Shown here: positions 7,316-15,711 of the stretch, piece after piece
Numbering within the stretch: the first letter of the stretch is position 1
Layout of the letters: every line of letters starts with the position of its first letter
Assembly: GCA_023388315.1 (NCBI GenBank)
Contig: JAEWGM010000036.1
Coordinates: 1-64,000, forward strand
Source of the DNA: Bacteroidota bacterium
GTDB lineage: Bacteria; Bacteroidota; Bacteroidia; Bacteroidales; Dysgonomonadaceae
Direction: 5' to 3'
Length of the DNA stretch: 64,000 nt
Translations under genes and position numbers: made by a program
Notes under the pieces: generated by a model
Seen by the model: only the letters and a program-made list of their open reading frames with translations
Database searches by the model: none
Told to the model about the DNA's origin: nothing

Positions 7316-8528
7316 AAACAGATAAATAATGTGTAGCAATTTTCTCGTTTGTATATTCCGACAAAACTTTTTCTCGCGCGTTTGCCGAGAGCATTTCTTC
7401 ATCAGCTTCAAAAAGAGACCAGGTGATGCCATCGGCTAAATCCTGGGCATTTTTGTATTCTGCCACGTAACCGGTTGTTTTATGGGCAATCATTTCGGGA
7501 ATTCCGCCAATACTGAAGCCCACACACGGCGTGCCACACGCCATTGCCTCCATAATGGTGTTGGGCAGGTTTTCTTGCAACGATGGCGTAACAAACACAT
7601 CGGCGGCGTTATACACATCGGGCATTTTGTCCGGCGCGATGTATCCCACATTTTTGAATGGCACAGTTAGTTGTTGTGTAATGGCTTCCGCGTTTGTTCC
7701 GGCAATAAGAAATGTGACTTTTTTATCTTGGAGCAACCTGCTTGCCTCAATTAAATAATCGATGCCCTTGCGCTTGTCCGATGCTTTTGCCGCGGCAAAT
7801 AAAATAATTTTTCTGTCCGTGGGTAAATCGAACTCTTTTTTAGCCAATAATTTGTTTTTGGGTTGGTATTTCTCCGTATCAATTGGGTTGGGGATGGAAA
7901 CCACTTTATGTTTGTTGGTTAACGGGCTCTTGATGGCTAAGTTTTTAAGCCATTCGCTGCATGCCACAAACGTTATTTGGCCTTTTGAGTAAGCCGCTTG
8001 CTTTTCGTTGAAAATTTTGTGAGAAAGATCGTTCTTTGACGGGTTTTTCAAGTAAAAACAATTTCCGCAGGAAGTGTGGAAATTTGAACACGTTCCGGCG
8101 TGGTGGCAAATTCCCGTGAACGGCCACATGTCGTGCATCGTCCAAACGATTTTTTTGCCGGAGGCAAGTATTTTGCCGATTTCATTTACAGACAACATTC
8201 CTTGGTTAATCCAGTGTAAATGAATGATGTCGGCTTTTTTAAATTCCGAGTGTTCCGTAACCGAAAAGCTGGTGTTGGCAATGGAAATATCAAAAAGATT
8301 TTCTTTTGAGAATTTGTTATTCAGAAAAATTTGTGCGCGTTCCCAATAAAAATTCCATTTGTTTTGTGTTTCACTACCAATTTGCATCACGTTCTCGTTA
8401 TCTGATAATTTATCACGAACCAGCATTTTGGCATTCACGCCATTTGCGTTGAGCGCGTTCATCAGGCGAAAAGCGGCAATGGCGGCTCCGCCATGAATGT
8501 CGGATGTGTTGATGATGAGAACGTTCAT
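7305..8528 (-). CDS. Family 4 glycosyltransferase
   Basis: A GT-B fold, GT4-type transferase (407 residues from the ATG at 8528). The N-terminal domain opens MNVLIINTSDIHGGAAIAA with the glycine-rich loop. The C-terminal domain has the nucleotide-sugar signature ENLPNTIMEAMACGTP, with the glutamate pair of the EX7E motif, then VGFSIGGIPEMI. A Cys-rich stretch around 140-160 (CHHAGTCSNFHTSCGNC) is shared by one GT4 subgroup and may bind metal. An in-frame upstream start at 8582 would overlap the preceding gene by about 50 bp and adds a non-conserved basic tail. Part of a packed surface-polysaccharide cluster; the linkage is unknown. Confidence 0.85.
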   Translation of the reverse strand: MNVLIINTSDIHGGAAIAAFRLMNALNANGVNAKMLVRDKLSDNENVMQIGSETQNKWNFYWERAQIFLNNKFSKENLFDISIANTSFSVTEHSEFKKADIIHLHWINQGMLSVNEIGKILASGKKIVWTMHDMWPFTGICHHAGTCSNFHTSCGNCFYLKNPSKNDLSHKIFNEKQAAYSKGQITFVACSEWLKNLAIKSPLTNKHKVVSIPNPIDTEKYQPKNKLLAKKEFDLPTDRKIILFAAAKASDKRKGIDYLIEASRLLQDKKVTFLIAGTNAEAITQQLTVPFKNVGYIAPDKMPDVYNAADVFVTPSLQENLPNTIMEAMACGTPCVGFSIGGIPEMIAHKTTGYVAEYKNAQDLADGITWSLFEADEEMLSANAREKVLSEYTNEKIATHYLSVYGK

Positions 8529-8533
8529 TCGCT

Positions 8534-9430
8534 TTATCTTGTTCGTAGAAATCGGTTTACCCTGCGGCTTACTTTTGCCCAAAAACCATTGGCCTTGGCA
8601 TAATATTTTTCAAACGCTTTGCGTGCGGCTCTGCTTTCTTTTATCTCAGGAATTTTAATTTCCAATTTTTCTCGATGTAGCTGTGTTGCCCAAATGTCTT
8701 CATCCCCACTGTGTATTCCACTACCATCGAACCCGATGTTCTTAACCAACGATTTTCCTGCGTTTACCGAAAGCATATCGTTTAAAAACAACGACGCGTT
8801 CCAACGAATTGCCCACGAGTTGTTTTCACCCCGAATTTGCCTTCGCAACATCTTCGTATAGGGATAATTCCCGTTGAAATCGAATGTTTTGGTTAATTTC
8901 CGACGCTCCAGTTCGCTCAACAATTCTTCGCCGTTTGGATTGAATTTTTCCCACGCGCGTTTCCACGTTGCCCAACCCCAACTTCCTGTCCATTTGATAA
9001 GAAACGCATCGGGAAGCTTCAAATCGGGATAGCAATAGCCATGAATGTGCCCAATTTTTTCTTCATTCTCGAATGTATCCAGCGCTTCGTTCATAAACGT
9101 GAGAAACCACGGCGATGTAACCAAATCATCTTCCAACACAATCACTTTCCCGTATTCGTTCACCACTTGGGTTACGCCTTCGATAATGTTTTCGGCTAAA
9201 CCAAGGTTGTAAGCGTTTTCAACAATATGAATTTGTTTAAAACCATCGATGGAATGGATGAGTTTGCGCACTTTTAGCACGTCTTTTTTATCGGTCTCAT
9301 TTTTGTACCCATCCGAAAATATAAACAACTCGCTCTCGCTGCTAAGCTTGTTGTTGAGTAGTGCTTCAAGCGTTTGCCGTGTGTGCGAAGGGCGGTTGTA
9401 GGTGAAAAACAGGATGGGGGAGAAGGACAT
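8534..9430 (-). CDS. GT-A fold glycosyltransferase
   Basis: A glycosyltransferase of 298 residues with a GT-A fold, closest in look to family 2/GNT-I-like sugar transferases of Bacteroidota capsule clusters. It starts SPILFFTYNRPSHTRQTLEA, has the donor/metal motif VLEDDLVTSPWF in the middle, and the motif GSWGWATWKRAW typical of this subgroup. A basic C-terminal end (VSRRVNRFLRTR) may touch the membrane. It is the first sugar gene of the minus-strand cluster, 5 bp before the GT4 gene and 11 bp after the DUF4143 ATPase gene. Substrate unknown. Confidence 0.8.
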   Translation of the reverse strand: MSFSPILFFTYNRPSHTRQTLEALLNNKLSSESELFIFSDGYKNETDKKDVLKVRKLIHSIDGFKQIHIVENAYNLGLAENIIEGVTQVVNEYGKVIVLEDDLVTSPWFLTFMNEALDTFENEEKIGHIHGYCYPDLKLPDAFLIKWTGSWGWATWKRAWEKFNPNGEELLSELERRKLTKTFDFNGNYPYTKMLRRQIRGENNSWAIRWNASLFLNDMLSVNAGKSLVKNIGFDGSGIHSGDEDIWATQLHREKLEIKIPEIKESRAARKAFEKYYAKANGFWAKVSRRVNRFLRTR

Positions 9431-9441
9431 GGTTAAAAAGA

Positions 9442-10749
9442 TTAGCTAAATAAATTATTCATTAATGTGGCTTTCCAAGCGGGTTTCACATTGATTTTTT
9501 TGTTATTCTCAATAATCTCATCTTCTGTGTCAGCTGTAATTAACCATAGATTATCGCATTTCAGTTTATTAGAGGCTTCCAGCAATCCGTTCACCTCTCT
9601 ATGGTATGTTTTAGGATCACTCATTTGCCACGACACTTGTATCAAACAGATTACTTTCCCTTTTTCAGTTAGAACGAAATCGCATTCTTTTCCATCCTTA
9701 TAAAAGAAAAGTTGTCTGCTTTTGTCCATTTTAGAGCGAAGCCAATTGTGTACTGAATTTTCCAATAAAATTCCTCTGTCCGCCTCACCCGAATGAATTA
9801 AAGCACGACGCAATCCGTTATCTATGCAATAAAACTTTCTCTCGTTGCTAAGTTGCTTTACCATCGATGGCTCAAAACGATAAAGTGGCATAAACATATA
9901 AATGGATTCAAAATGGTTTGCCCATTCGTAGAGTGAGTTTTTTCCTACGCTTATGCCTGCGGACTTTAACTCGTTGTGGATTTTATTTATGGATGTTGGT
10001 TTCGTGATATTGGCCATGATACGACGAATAAAATAAGTTAGTGCCGTGTTGTTTTGTATGTTATACCGCTCTATTAAATCTCGGTAAAGCATGACATAAT
10101 AATACTCTTGTAATATTTGTAGTTTTTCCTGTTGTTTGATATTTACTAATTCGGGAAAAGCTGACTCTACATACGATGAAAAACCGGAGATTAACTGTGC
10201 TTTAACCGTGGCATCGTAAAAATTTATGTCTTGCCCTAAAAAATGACAATACTCGCCGAAAGATAAGGGGAATACTTCGTATTGTAAGGTACGTCCCCGC
10301 AGTGATGTGGCTATCTCTGAAGATAGCATTTTTGAATTTGATCCAGTGATGAAAATATTTTTAGTATGCGTGTCATATACTCGTCTGATAAAAGATTCCC
10401 AGCCTGATGCTATTTGTATTTCATCGAAGAAAAGATAGGTTTCAGAAAAAAGAACGTATGGGAATAATTCTCGATAAGCTTGCAAAATCAGGTCAAAATC
10501 GGTGACTTCAAATTGAAGTCTTTCGTCATCAAAATTGAGAAATAAAATTTTTTCCGGTGATATACCGCTTTTCAGTAACTCATTCATCGTTAAATAAAGC
10601 AGGCTCGATTTTCCGCACCTTCGAACACCACAAACGGTTATCACTTTATTTGAGTTAATGGGTAAAGTTAGCTCTCTCTCCATAACCTTATGTGGAAGAG
10701 CTCTTTGGGCTGTGATTATTAATTCCTTCAGGAGTTCTTTCTTTACCAT
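9442..10749 (-). CDS. AAA ATPase with DUF4143 domain
   Basis: A 435-residue protein of the AAA_14/DUF4143 family, common in Bacteroidota and of unknown cell function. Walker A is GVRRCGKSS (41-49), Walker B is YLFFDEIQ (about 105-112), and a sensor-like ITGSNS follows. Residues about 195-340 form the DUF4143 region, with a winged-helix-like core. The C-terminus (GKECDFVL...ICLIQVSW) has the D-x-Q/E-x-K spacing of a degenerate PD-(D/E)XK fold. These genes often move between genomes; here it lies directly upstream of the glycosyltransferase genes, though no functional link is evident. Confidence 0.85.
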   Translation of the reverse strand: MVKKELLKELIITAQRALPHKVMERELTLPINSNKVITVCGVRRCGKSSLLYLTMNELLKSGISPEKILFLNFDDERLQFEVTDFDLILQAYRELFPYVLFSETYLFFDEIQIASGWESFIRRVYDTHTKNIFITGSNSKMLSSEIATSLRGRTLQYEVFPLSFGEYCHFLGQDINFYDATVKAQLISGFSSYVESAFPELVNIKQQEKLQILQEYYYVMLYRDLIERYNIQNNTALTYFIRRIMANITKPTSINKIHNELKSAGISVGKNSLYEWANHFESIYMFMPLYRFEPSMVKQLSNERKFYCIDNGLRRALIHSGEADRGILLENSVHNWLRSKMDKSRQLFFYKDGKECDFVLTEKGKVICLIQVSWQMSDPKTYHREVNGLLEASNKLKCDNLWLITADTEDEIIENNKKINVKPAWKATLMNNLFS

Positions 10750-10787
10750 AAAGATGTTGTTTCGTGTTTCTTTCTTTTTTATAAAGA

Positions 10788-10795
10788 CAAATGTA
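10788..10795 (-). promoter_or_regulatory. Putative -7 element for the DUF4143 ATPase operon
   Basis: On the minus strand this reads TACATTTG, matching TAnnTTTG, 38 bp before the ATG at 10749. No -33 TTTG is found. Confidence 0.4.
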
Positions 10796-10837
10796 GTTCA
10801 TTTTTTCTTTTATAGAAAGAATCTTTTTCTCTTTTCC

Positions 10838-11662
10838 CTAAAAATCAATTTTCGAGGACAATACGTTTCGGCGGAAAACATCCAAATTTACTTTTACGCC
10901 CACTTCAATTCCGTTGCGGATAAGTTCGTTTTTTACCGTTTCATAAGCCAAATCGGGGCAATTGTTATCGCCGCTCAGGTGGCAAAGCCAAATGTTGCGC
11001 AAATGGGGGGTGCAGTTGCGCGCGAGAAACTCAGCGGTTTGGCGGTTGCTTAAGTGTCCGGTTCCGTTGCTGATGCGCTTTTTCAGGTGGTAAGGATATC
11101 GCCCATTGCGAAGCATTTCTTCATCGTAATTGCTCTCAATCACCAAATGGTGTGCTTTGCCGATATAATAGGCTACTTCATCGTTGAAGGCTCCTACGTC
11201 TGTTGCCAGCGTCATTTTGTGGCTTCCGAACTCGAAGAAAAAACCGGCGTTGTCGCTGCTATCGTGCGGCACATCAAAAGCCGTAATTCTAAAATCTTCA
11301 ATTTGAAACGATTCTCCTTTTTTGATGATTCTTTTTGAGCCGTTTATACTGTTTTTAATCAACGGGCAGTTTCGGATACCACGATGCACTTTTTCGGTGG
11401 CATACACCGGGATATTGAGTTTTTCACCCAAATATCCGGCGGATTTTATGTGGTCGTAATGGTCATGCGTAATGAGGAGGGCGTAAATACTGGAAAAATC
11501 GATTCCGTGTTCGGCAAGGCGTTTTTTAATAACGCGTGGCCCCAACCCGGCATCGATGAGCATCCCATAATGGCTGTTTCCCAGATAATAGCAGTTGCCA
11601 CAACTGCCGCTGCTTAAACTGAAAAACGAAAATTTATCGGATGAAAAGAGATTGTATTGCAT
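10838..11662 (-). CDS. MBL-fold metallohydrolase (YycJ/WalJ-like)
   Basis: A metallo-beta-lactamase fold hydrolase (274 residues) of the YycJ/WalJ type, proposed to act as exonucleases or general phosphodiesterases. The metal motif THDHYDH is in the first third, with further conserved histidines and aspartates (FDVPHDSSDNAGF, LATDVG, GTGHLSN, LCHLSGDNN). The ATG at 11662 is preferred over a TTG at 11674, because the promoter -7 element overlaps the TTG. No physical partner gene is adjacent. Confidence 0.82.
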   Translation of the reverse strand: MQYNLFSSDKFSFFSLSSGSCGNCYYLGNSHYGMLIDAGLGPRVIKKRLAEHGIDFSSIYALLITHDHYDHIKSAGYLGEKLNIPVYATEKVHRGIRNCPLIKNSINGSKRIIKKGESFQIEDFRITAFDVPHDSSDNAGFFFEFGSHKMTLATDVGAFNDEVAYYIGKAHHLVIESNYDEEMLRNGRYPYHLKKRISNGTGHLSNRQTAEFLARNCTPHLRNIWLCHLSGDNNCPDLAYETVKNELIRNGIEVGVKVNLDVFRRNVLSSKIDF

Positions 11663-11671
11663 GATTAAGTG

Positions 11672-11679
11672 CAAAGATA
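11672..11679 (-). promoter_or_regulatory. Putative -7 element for the MBL hydrolase
   Basis: Minus strand reads TATCTTTG, 9 bp upstream of the ATG at 11662. It implies a very short leader and excludes the TTG at 11674 as start. Confidence 0.5.
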
Positions 11680-11763
11680 CGAAAGAAATTGGGATTTCGG
11701 ATTTGGGAATTGGGATTGATTCACGATTTTGGTTTTGTTCGATATATCATCCATACTCAATGC

Positions 11764-13893
11764 TCAACGCTCTTTGCTCTTACAAAAATCCTCAAAATAG
11801 CGCGTAATATGTTCGTGCAAATGCACGCGATCGGGCCCCATCATATTGTGTTCGTGTCCGGGATAGACAAAGAAATCGGGATGCGTTCCGGCTGAAATAG
11901 CCGATTTCAAAAACTGCAAACTGTGTTGCATAACCACCACTGGGTCTTCGTCGCCGTGAATAATCAATAAACGCGAGTTTAACTTATCGGCTTTGTTTAG
12001 CAGACTTGTTTCGGCATATCCATCGGGGTTTTCTTGCGGCGTGTCCATATAGCGTTCCCCATACATTACCTCGTAGTATTTCCAATCGATCACCGGGCCG
12101 CCGGCAACGCCCACTTTGAATACATCGGGATAACGCAACAGCATATTTATCGTCATAAACCCGCCGTAACTCCAACCGTGAATGCCCATTCTCTCGGTAT
12201 CAATATAGGGCAGCGATTTCAAGAATTCCACACCGCGCATTTGGTCTTTCGACTCCTCCACTCCTAATTGCCGATGCGTTACGTTCTCAAACTCAAATCC
12301 ACGATTTGCCGTTCCTCGGTTGTCCAGCACAAAAACCACGTATCCTTTTTGCGCCATATACATTTCCCAGCCGCCGGAGCCGTATCGCCAGCGGTTTTGC
12401 ACCATTTGCGAGTGCGGACCGCCATACACGTAAATGGCAACGGGGTGTTTTTTTGAAGCATCGAAATTGGCGGGCTTGATCATTCTGTAATATAGATTGG
12501 TTTTGTTGTCCGCCGCTTTAATGGAACCTCTTTCCACAGTTGGGACGGCAAAGCCTTGGAAAGGGTCGCGTGCCGAGGCCAATGTGGTGGCTTTGGTGTT
12601 CCGGGTGTCGATTAGATCAATGGCGCCCGGGTTATTGTGCGAGGAATAACGGACTGTCATATACCGCCCCGATGCACTTAGCGTAGCCGAATGCACACCT
12701 TCCGTGGATGTGTAGCGCGACATTTTGCCGTTTTTTATGTTGACGGAATAAATATGCCTTTCCAACGGAGTTGGGTTGGTGGATGCGAAAAAGAGGTTTG
12801 CTCCTTTCTCGTCAAAACCTATCACATCGGTTAATTCCCAATTGCCTTTGGTGAGTTGCTTCAGCAGTTTTCCGTTGGTGTCGTAAAGATAAAGATGATT
12901 GTAGCCATCGCGATTGCTTTGCCAGATAAATTGCCGTGAGCTGTTTTTTACGAACAAAACCGGATGTTGCGGCTCCACATATTTGGGATGCGTTTCCTCG
13001 AAAAGCGTTTTCTCCAACTCGCCTGTTGTGGCGCTGTAGCGATTAAGTTTCATGTGGTTTTGTTCGCGGTTGAGTTCGGCTATGTACACGAAGTTTTCAT
13101 CGGGGCTCCACGCCAAATTGGTGAGAAATTTGTCTTTGGGTTCGCCGGTTTTTAAGTAAATGGTTTCGTCCGTTGACGTGTCGTAAACGCCGATGGTAAC
13201 TTGGTGGCTTGTTTCACCGGCCATCGGGTATTTTATACTTTTATCCGAAGCGATTCGCGTGGAAATATCCACAATGGGATAATCGGTGACCATTGTTTCG
13301 TCCATTCTATAAAACGCGAGTTTTTTGCCGTTGGGCGACCAAAAAATACCACCGTTGATACCGAACTCATTGCGATGCACGGCCTGCCCATACACAATCC
13401 CTTTGTTTTGTTCGTTGGACAGAGCTTTTTCGTTGCCGTTTTTATCCTTCACAAACAGGTTGTTTTCTTTGGTGTATGCCAAAAAAGTGTGATTGGGAGA
13501 TAGCTCGTGGTTTTCACTTTCTTCGGGAAATTCAAAGAAGCTTATTTCTTGTTTTTTGCGGATGTCGTATGTTCCGATTCCGCTATAGGTGTAGAACTTT
13601 AGGGTGTTTTCGTTTTCATACCTGATGCGGTTCACTTCCTCTTTTATATCGCGAAAGCGAAAAGAATAGGTTTGTTTTTCCGGAGAATGGCTGTTGAGGA
13701 GGTAAACTGAATCGCCGTTTATTTGTATTAAATTATCGCCTTGCCAATGAAATTGCTCGGCAATTCGAGGATAGTATTTGTAAAAATCTTTTCCGCCGGG
13801 GATTAATTCGTCTAAGGTGAATTGCTTGGTTTGTTGGGCGGAAAGTGTACTCGTAAGTGAGAGAAGAAAGATAAAAATGTAATTTCTTTTCAT
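11764..13893 (-). CDS. Dipeptidyl peptidase IV-like S9 serine peptidase
   Basis: A secreted or periplasmic prolyl oligopeptidase-family enzyme (709 residues) of the DPP-IV (S9B) type, which trims dipeptides with proline or alanine in second position from peptides. A signal peptide covers residues 1-19 (cleavage after LSA). Residues about 50-440 form the beta-propeller. The alpha/beta-hydrolase domain holds the nucleophile Ser575 in GWSYGG, the acid Asp650 in HGDEDP, and the base histidine in YPGHEH (680-682). Likely used for peptide nutrition, as in other peptide-fermenting Bacteroidales. It is a single gene with its own promoter. Confidence 0.9.
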   Translation of the reverse strand: MKRNYIFIFLLSLTSTLSAQQTKQFTLDELIPGGKDFYKYYPRIAEQFHWQGDNLIQINGDSVYLLNSHSPEKQTYSFRFRDIKEEVNRIRYENENTLKFYTYSGIGTYDIRKKQEISFFEFPEESENHELSPNHTFLAYTKENNLFVKDKNGNEKALSNEQNKGIVYGQAVHRNEFGINGGIFWSPNGKKLAFYRMDETMVTDYPIVDISTRIASDKSIKYPMAGETSHQVTIGVYDTSTDETIYLKTGEPKDKFLTNLAWSPDENFVYIAELNREQNHMKLNRYSATTGELEKTLFEETHPKYVEPQHPVLFVKNSSRQFIWQSNRDGYNHLYLYDTNGKLLKQLTKGNWELTDVIGFDEKGANLFFASTNPTPLERHIYSVNIKNGKMSRYTSTEGVHSATLSASGRYMTVRYSSHNNPGAIDLIDTRNTKATTLASARDPFQGFAVPTVERGSIKAADNKTNLYYRMIKPANFDASKKHPVAIYVYGGPHSQMVQNRWRYGSGGWEMYMAQKGYVVFVLDNRGTANRGFEFENVTHRQLGVEESKDQMRGVEFLKSLPYIDTERMGIHGWSYGGFMTINMLLRYPDVFKVGVAGGPVIDWKYYEVMYGERYMDTPQENPDGYAETSLLNKADKLNSRLLIIHGDEDPVVVMQHSLQFLKSAISAGTHPDFFVYPGHEHNMMGPDRVHLHEHITRYFEDFCKSKER

Positions 13894-13925
13894 AAAATAG
13901 GGCGAATTATAGAGATTTAAACCAA

Positions 13926-13933
13926 CAAAGGTA
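13926..13933 (-). promoter_or_regulatory. Putative -7 element for the DPP-IV-like gene
   Basis: Minus strand reads TACCTTTG, 32 bp before the ATG at 13893. A -33 box is not obvious. Confidence 0.45.
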
Positions 13934-14001
13934 AGAAATTTAATGATTGGGTTTATGCATTAAACTTTTTTCAAAAACAATGAATTTTCAAAAAAACTCG
14001 T

Positions 14002-14009
14002 TATATTTG
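14002..14009 (+). promoter_or_regulatory. Putative -7 element for hicAB
   Basis: TATATTTG matches TAnnTTTG, 34 bp upstream of the hicA ATG. HicB-type antitoxins usually repress their own operon here, but I could not identify an operator. Confidence 0.45.
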
Positions 14010-14043
14010 CAACTATATAGTGGTACTATTTTGATGTGCGGAA

Positions 14044-14308
14044 ATGAGTAGAAATGAAAAATTACTGAACCGATTGCTTTCTTTACCAAAAGATTTCACT
14101 TTTGACGAACTTATCCGAGCTTTAAAATCGCTTGGTTTTTGAAGTGAGCCACAAAGGTAAAACTTCGGGTTCGAGAATAAAGTTTTACAATGCGGAAAAA
14201 CGAATGCAATATCTAGCTCACAAACCTCATCCAAAAAATATTATCAAAGAAAAAGCGCTGAAAGATATTGTGAATTTCATTATCGAAAATAATTTAATAG
14301 AAAAATAA
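14044..14308 (+). pseudogene. hicA: HicA-like mRNA interferase toxin, frameshifted
   Basis: The first frame (14044-14142) gives 32 residues ending ALKSLGF and then a TGA. Reading resumes in the next frame at 14141 with EVSHKGKTSGSRIKFYN and continues to a TAA at 14306-14308. Joined, the two halves give a HicA-like protein of about 87 residues with the family's GFEVSHKGKTSGSR strand, which includes the catalytic histidine. One extra T in a five-T run (14136-14140) breaks the frame. This is either a real inactivating mutation or a homopolymer sequencing error. The gene lies 3 bp before hicB. Confidence 0.8.
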
Positions 14309-14311
14309 AAC

Positions 14312-14647
14312 ATGGATACGCTTAAATATAAGGGATTTATCGGAAGTGTGAAAGTAAATCACGAAGACGATACGCTTTACGGAAGGGTGCTCGGATTAGA
14401 TAAAAAAACGCTTATCACGTACGAAGGAAATACCGTGAGCGAGTTAAAAGCCGATTTTAAAGCAGGTGTGAACGATTACATTCTTCACTGCAAGGAAAAT
14501 AATTTGCCACTTCACAAGTCGTACAGCGGCACATTTAATGTGCGGCTTACTCCACAAATCCACGCGCGTATTGCCGAATTGGCGCAGCAAGCGGGCGTTT
14601 CGCTAAACACATTTGTCAAGGAAACACTTCAAAAAGCAATAATGTAA
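14312..14647 (+). CDS. hicB: HicB family antitoxin
   Basis: Antitoxin of the HicAB type (111 residues). The N-terminal half is the HicB-like partial RNase H fold (YKGFIGSVKVNHEDDTLYG, then ELKADFKAGVNDYI). The C-terminal third, VRLTPQIHARIAELAQQAG followed by SLNTFVKETL, is a ribbon-helix-helix/Arc-type DNA-binding domain, as in autorepressing HicB proteins. The frame is intact although the partner toxin gene just upstream is frameshifted. It converges on the FabK-like gene with 4 bp between the stops. Confidence 0.88.
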   Translation: MDTLKYKGFIGSVKVNHEDDTLYGRVLGLDKKTLITYEGNTVSELKADFKAGVNDYILHCKENNLPLHKSYSGTFNVRLTPQIHARIAELAQQAGVSLNTFVKETLQKAIM

Positions 14648-14651
14648 GCAA

Positions 14652-15596
14652 TCAAAACTCACACTCCGCAATCCTTTTCACCGTCGCATAATAATCGGCC
14701 ATCATTTCCTCTACCACTTTTTTAGCGGGAACGATGGCTTTTATATGCGACGCAATTTGCCCGATTTCCAGTTCTCCATCCACCAAATCGCCTTCAAAAA
14801 TACCGCGCTTGGAGCGTCCGCGGCCTAATAGCGAGCGAAGCTCATCGGCAGACGCGCCTTTGTCTTCCAACGCTTGCACTTGGTGGAAAAAAACGTTCTT
14901 AATCATCCGCGTGGGGCTCACTTTTTTGAGCGAAAGCATCGTGTCGCCTTCGGCAAGAGAGAGGCACTTCTGCTTAAATTCATCGCTTGCCGAGCTTTCA
15001 TCGGTAAGCGCGAAACGCGTTCCCACCTGAACACCTTCAGCTCCCAGCGCGAAAGCAGCTGCCATTCCTTCGCCCGTGGCAATTCCGCCTGCGGCGATAA
15101 GCGGCAAGTCGATGGCTTTCCGTACTTGCGGAATAAGCGTGAACGTGGTGGTTTCTTCGCGGCCGTTGTGCCCGCCCGCTTCAAAGCCTTCGGCAACAAC
15201 TGCGTCGACACCTGCTTCGGCGCATTTTATTGCGAACTTTGAACTCGAAACCACGTGCGCCACTTTTATGCCTTCACTTTTCAGGCGTGCTGTCCACGTT
15301 TTGGGATTTCCCGCCGAGGTAAACACAATGGGGACGTGCTCATCGATAATAATTTGCATTATTTCATCAATTTGTGGATACATAAGCGGCACATTCACGC
15401 CAAAAGGCTTATCGGTGGCGGCTTTGCATTTTTGTATGTGTTCGCGCAACGTATCGGGATGCATTGAGCCCGAACCAATCAATCCCAAGCCCCCGGCGTT
15501 GCTCACGGCGGAAGCCAGCCGCCAGCTGCTACACCAAACCATTCCGGCCTGGATGATGGGGTATTTGATGTTGAATAGAGTTGTTATTCTGTTCAT
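14652..15596 (-). CDS. FMN-dependent enoyl-ACP reductase II / nitronate monooxygenase family protein
   Basis: An FMN-binding TIM-barrel protein of 314 residues in the nitronate monooxygenase/FabK family. The opening NIKYPIIQAGMVWCSSW, the core GFEAGGHNGREE and the glycine loops LIAAGGIATGEGMAAAF and GAEGVQVGTRF are all characteristic. FabK reduces enoyl-ACP in fatty-acid synthesis, while nitronate monooxygenases detoxify nitronates; sequence alone does not separate the two. The GGHNG loop resembles FabK, and no other enoyl-ACP reductase gene is in the window, so FabK is possible but unproven. Confidence 0.75.
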   Translation of the reverse strand: MNRITTLFNIKYPIIQAGMVWCSSWRLASAVSNAGGLGLIGSGSMHPDTLREHIQKCKAATDKPFGVNVPLMYPQIDEIMQIIIDEHVPIVFTSAGNPKTWTARLKSEGIKVAHVVSSSKFAIKCAEAGVDAVVAEGFEAGGHNGREETTTFTLIPQVRKAIDLPLIAAGGIATGEGMAAAFALGAEGVQVGTRFALTDESSASDEFKQKCLSLAEGDTMLSLKKVSPTRMIKNVFFHQVQALEDKGASADELRSLLGRGRSKRGIFEGDLVDGELEIGQIASHIKAIVPAKKVVEEMMADYYATVKRIAECEF

Positions 15597-15711
15597 TGTT
15601 TAAAAGTTTAAAGTTCGACGTTCAGCGTTTGAAGTTTACCAATATTTGCTGGTTATCTTCCAAAAAAGCAAATGAGACGCTTCACATTCATTGTGCTGCA
15701 ATAAATCGCCA

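Noticed and set aside
14013..14234. 73-residue minus-strand ORF over hicA
   Set aside because: It is antisense to the better-supported frameshifted hicA and has no recognised domain.
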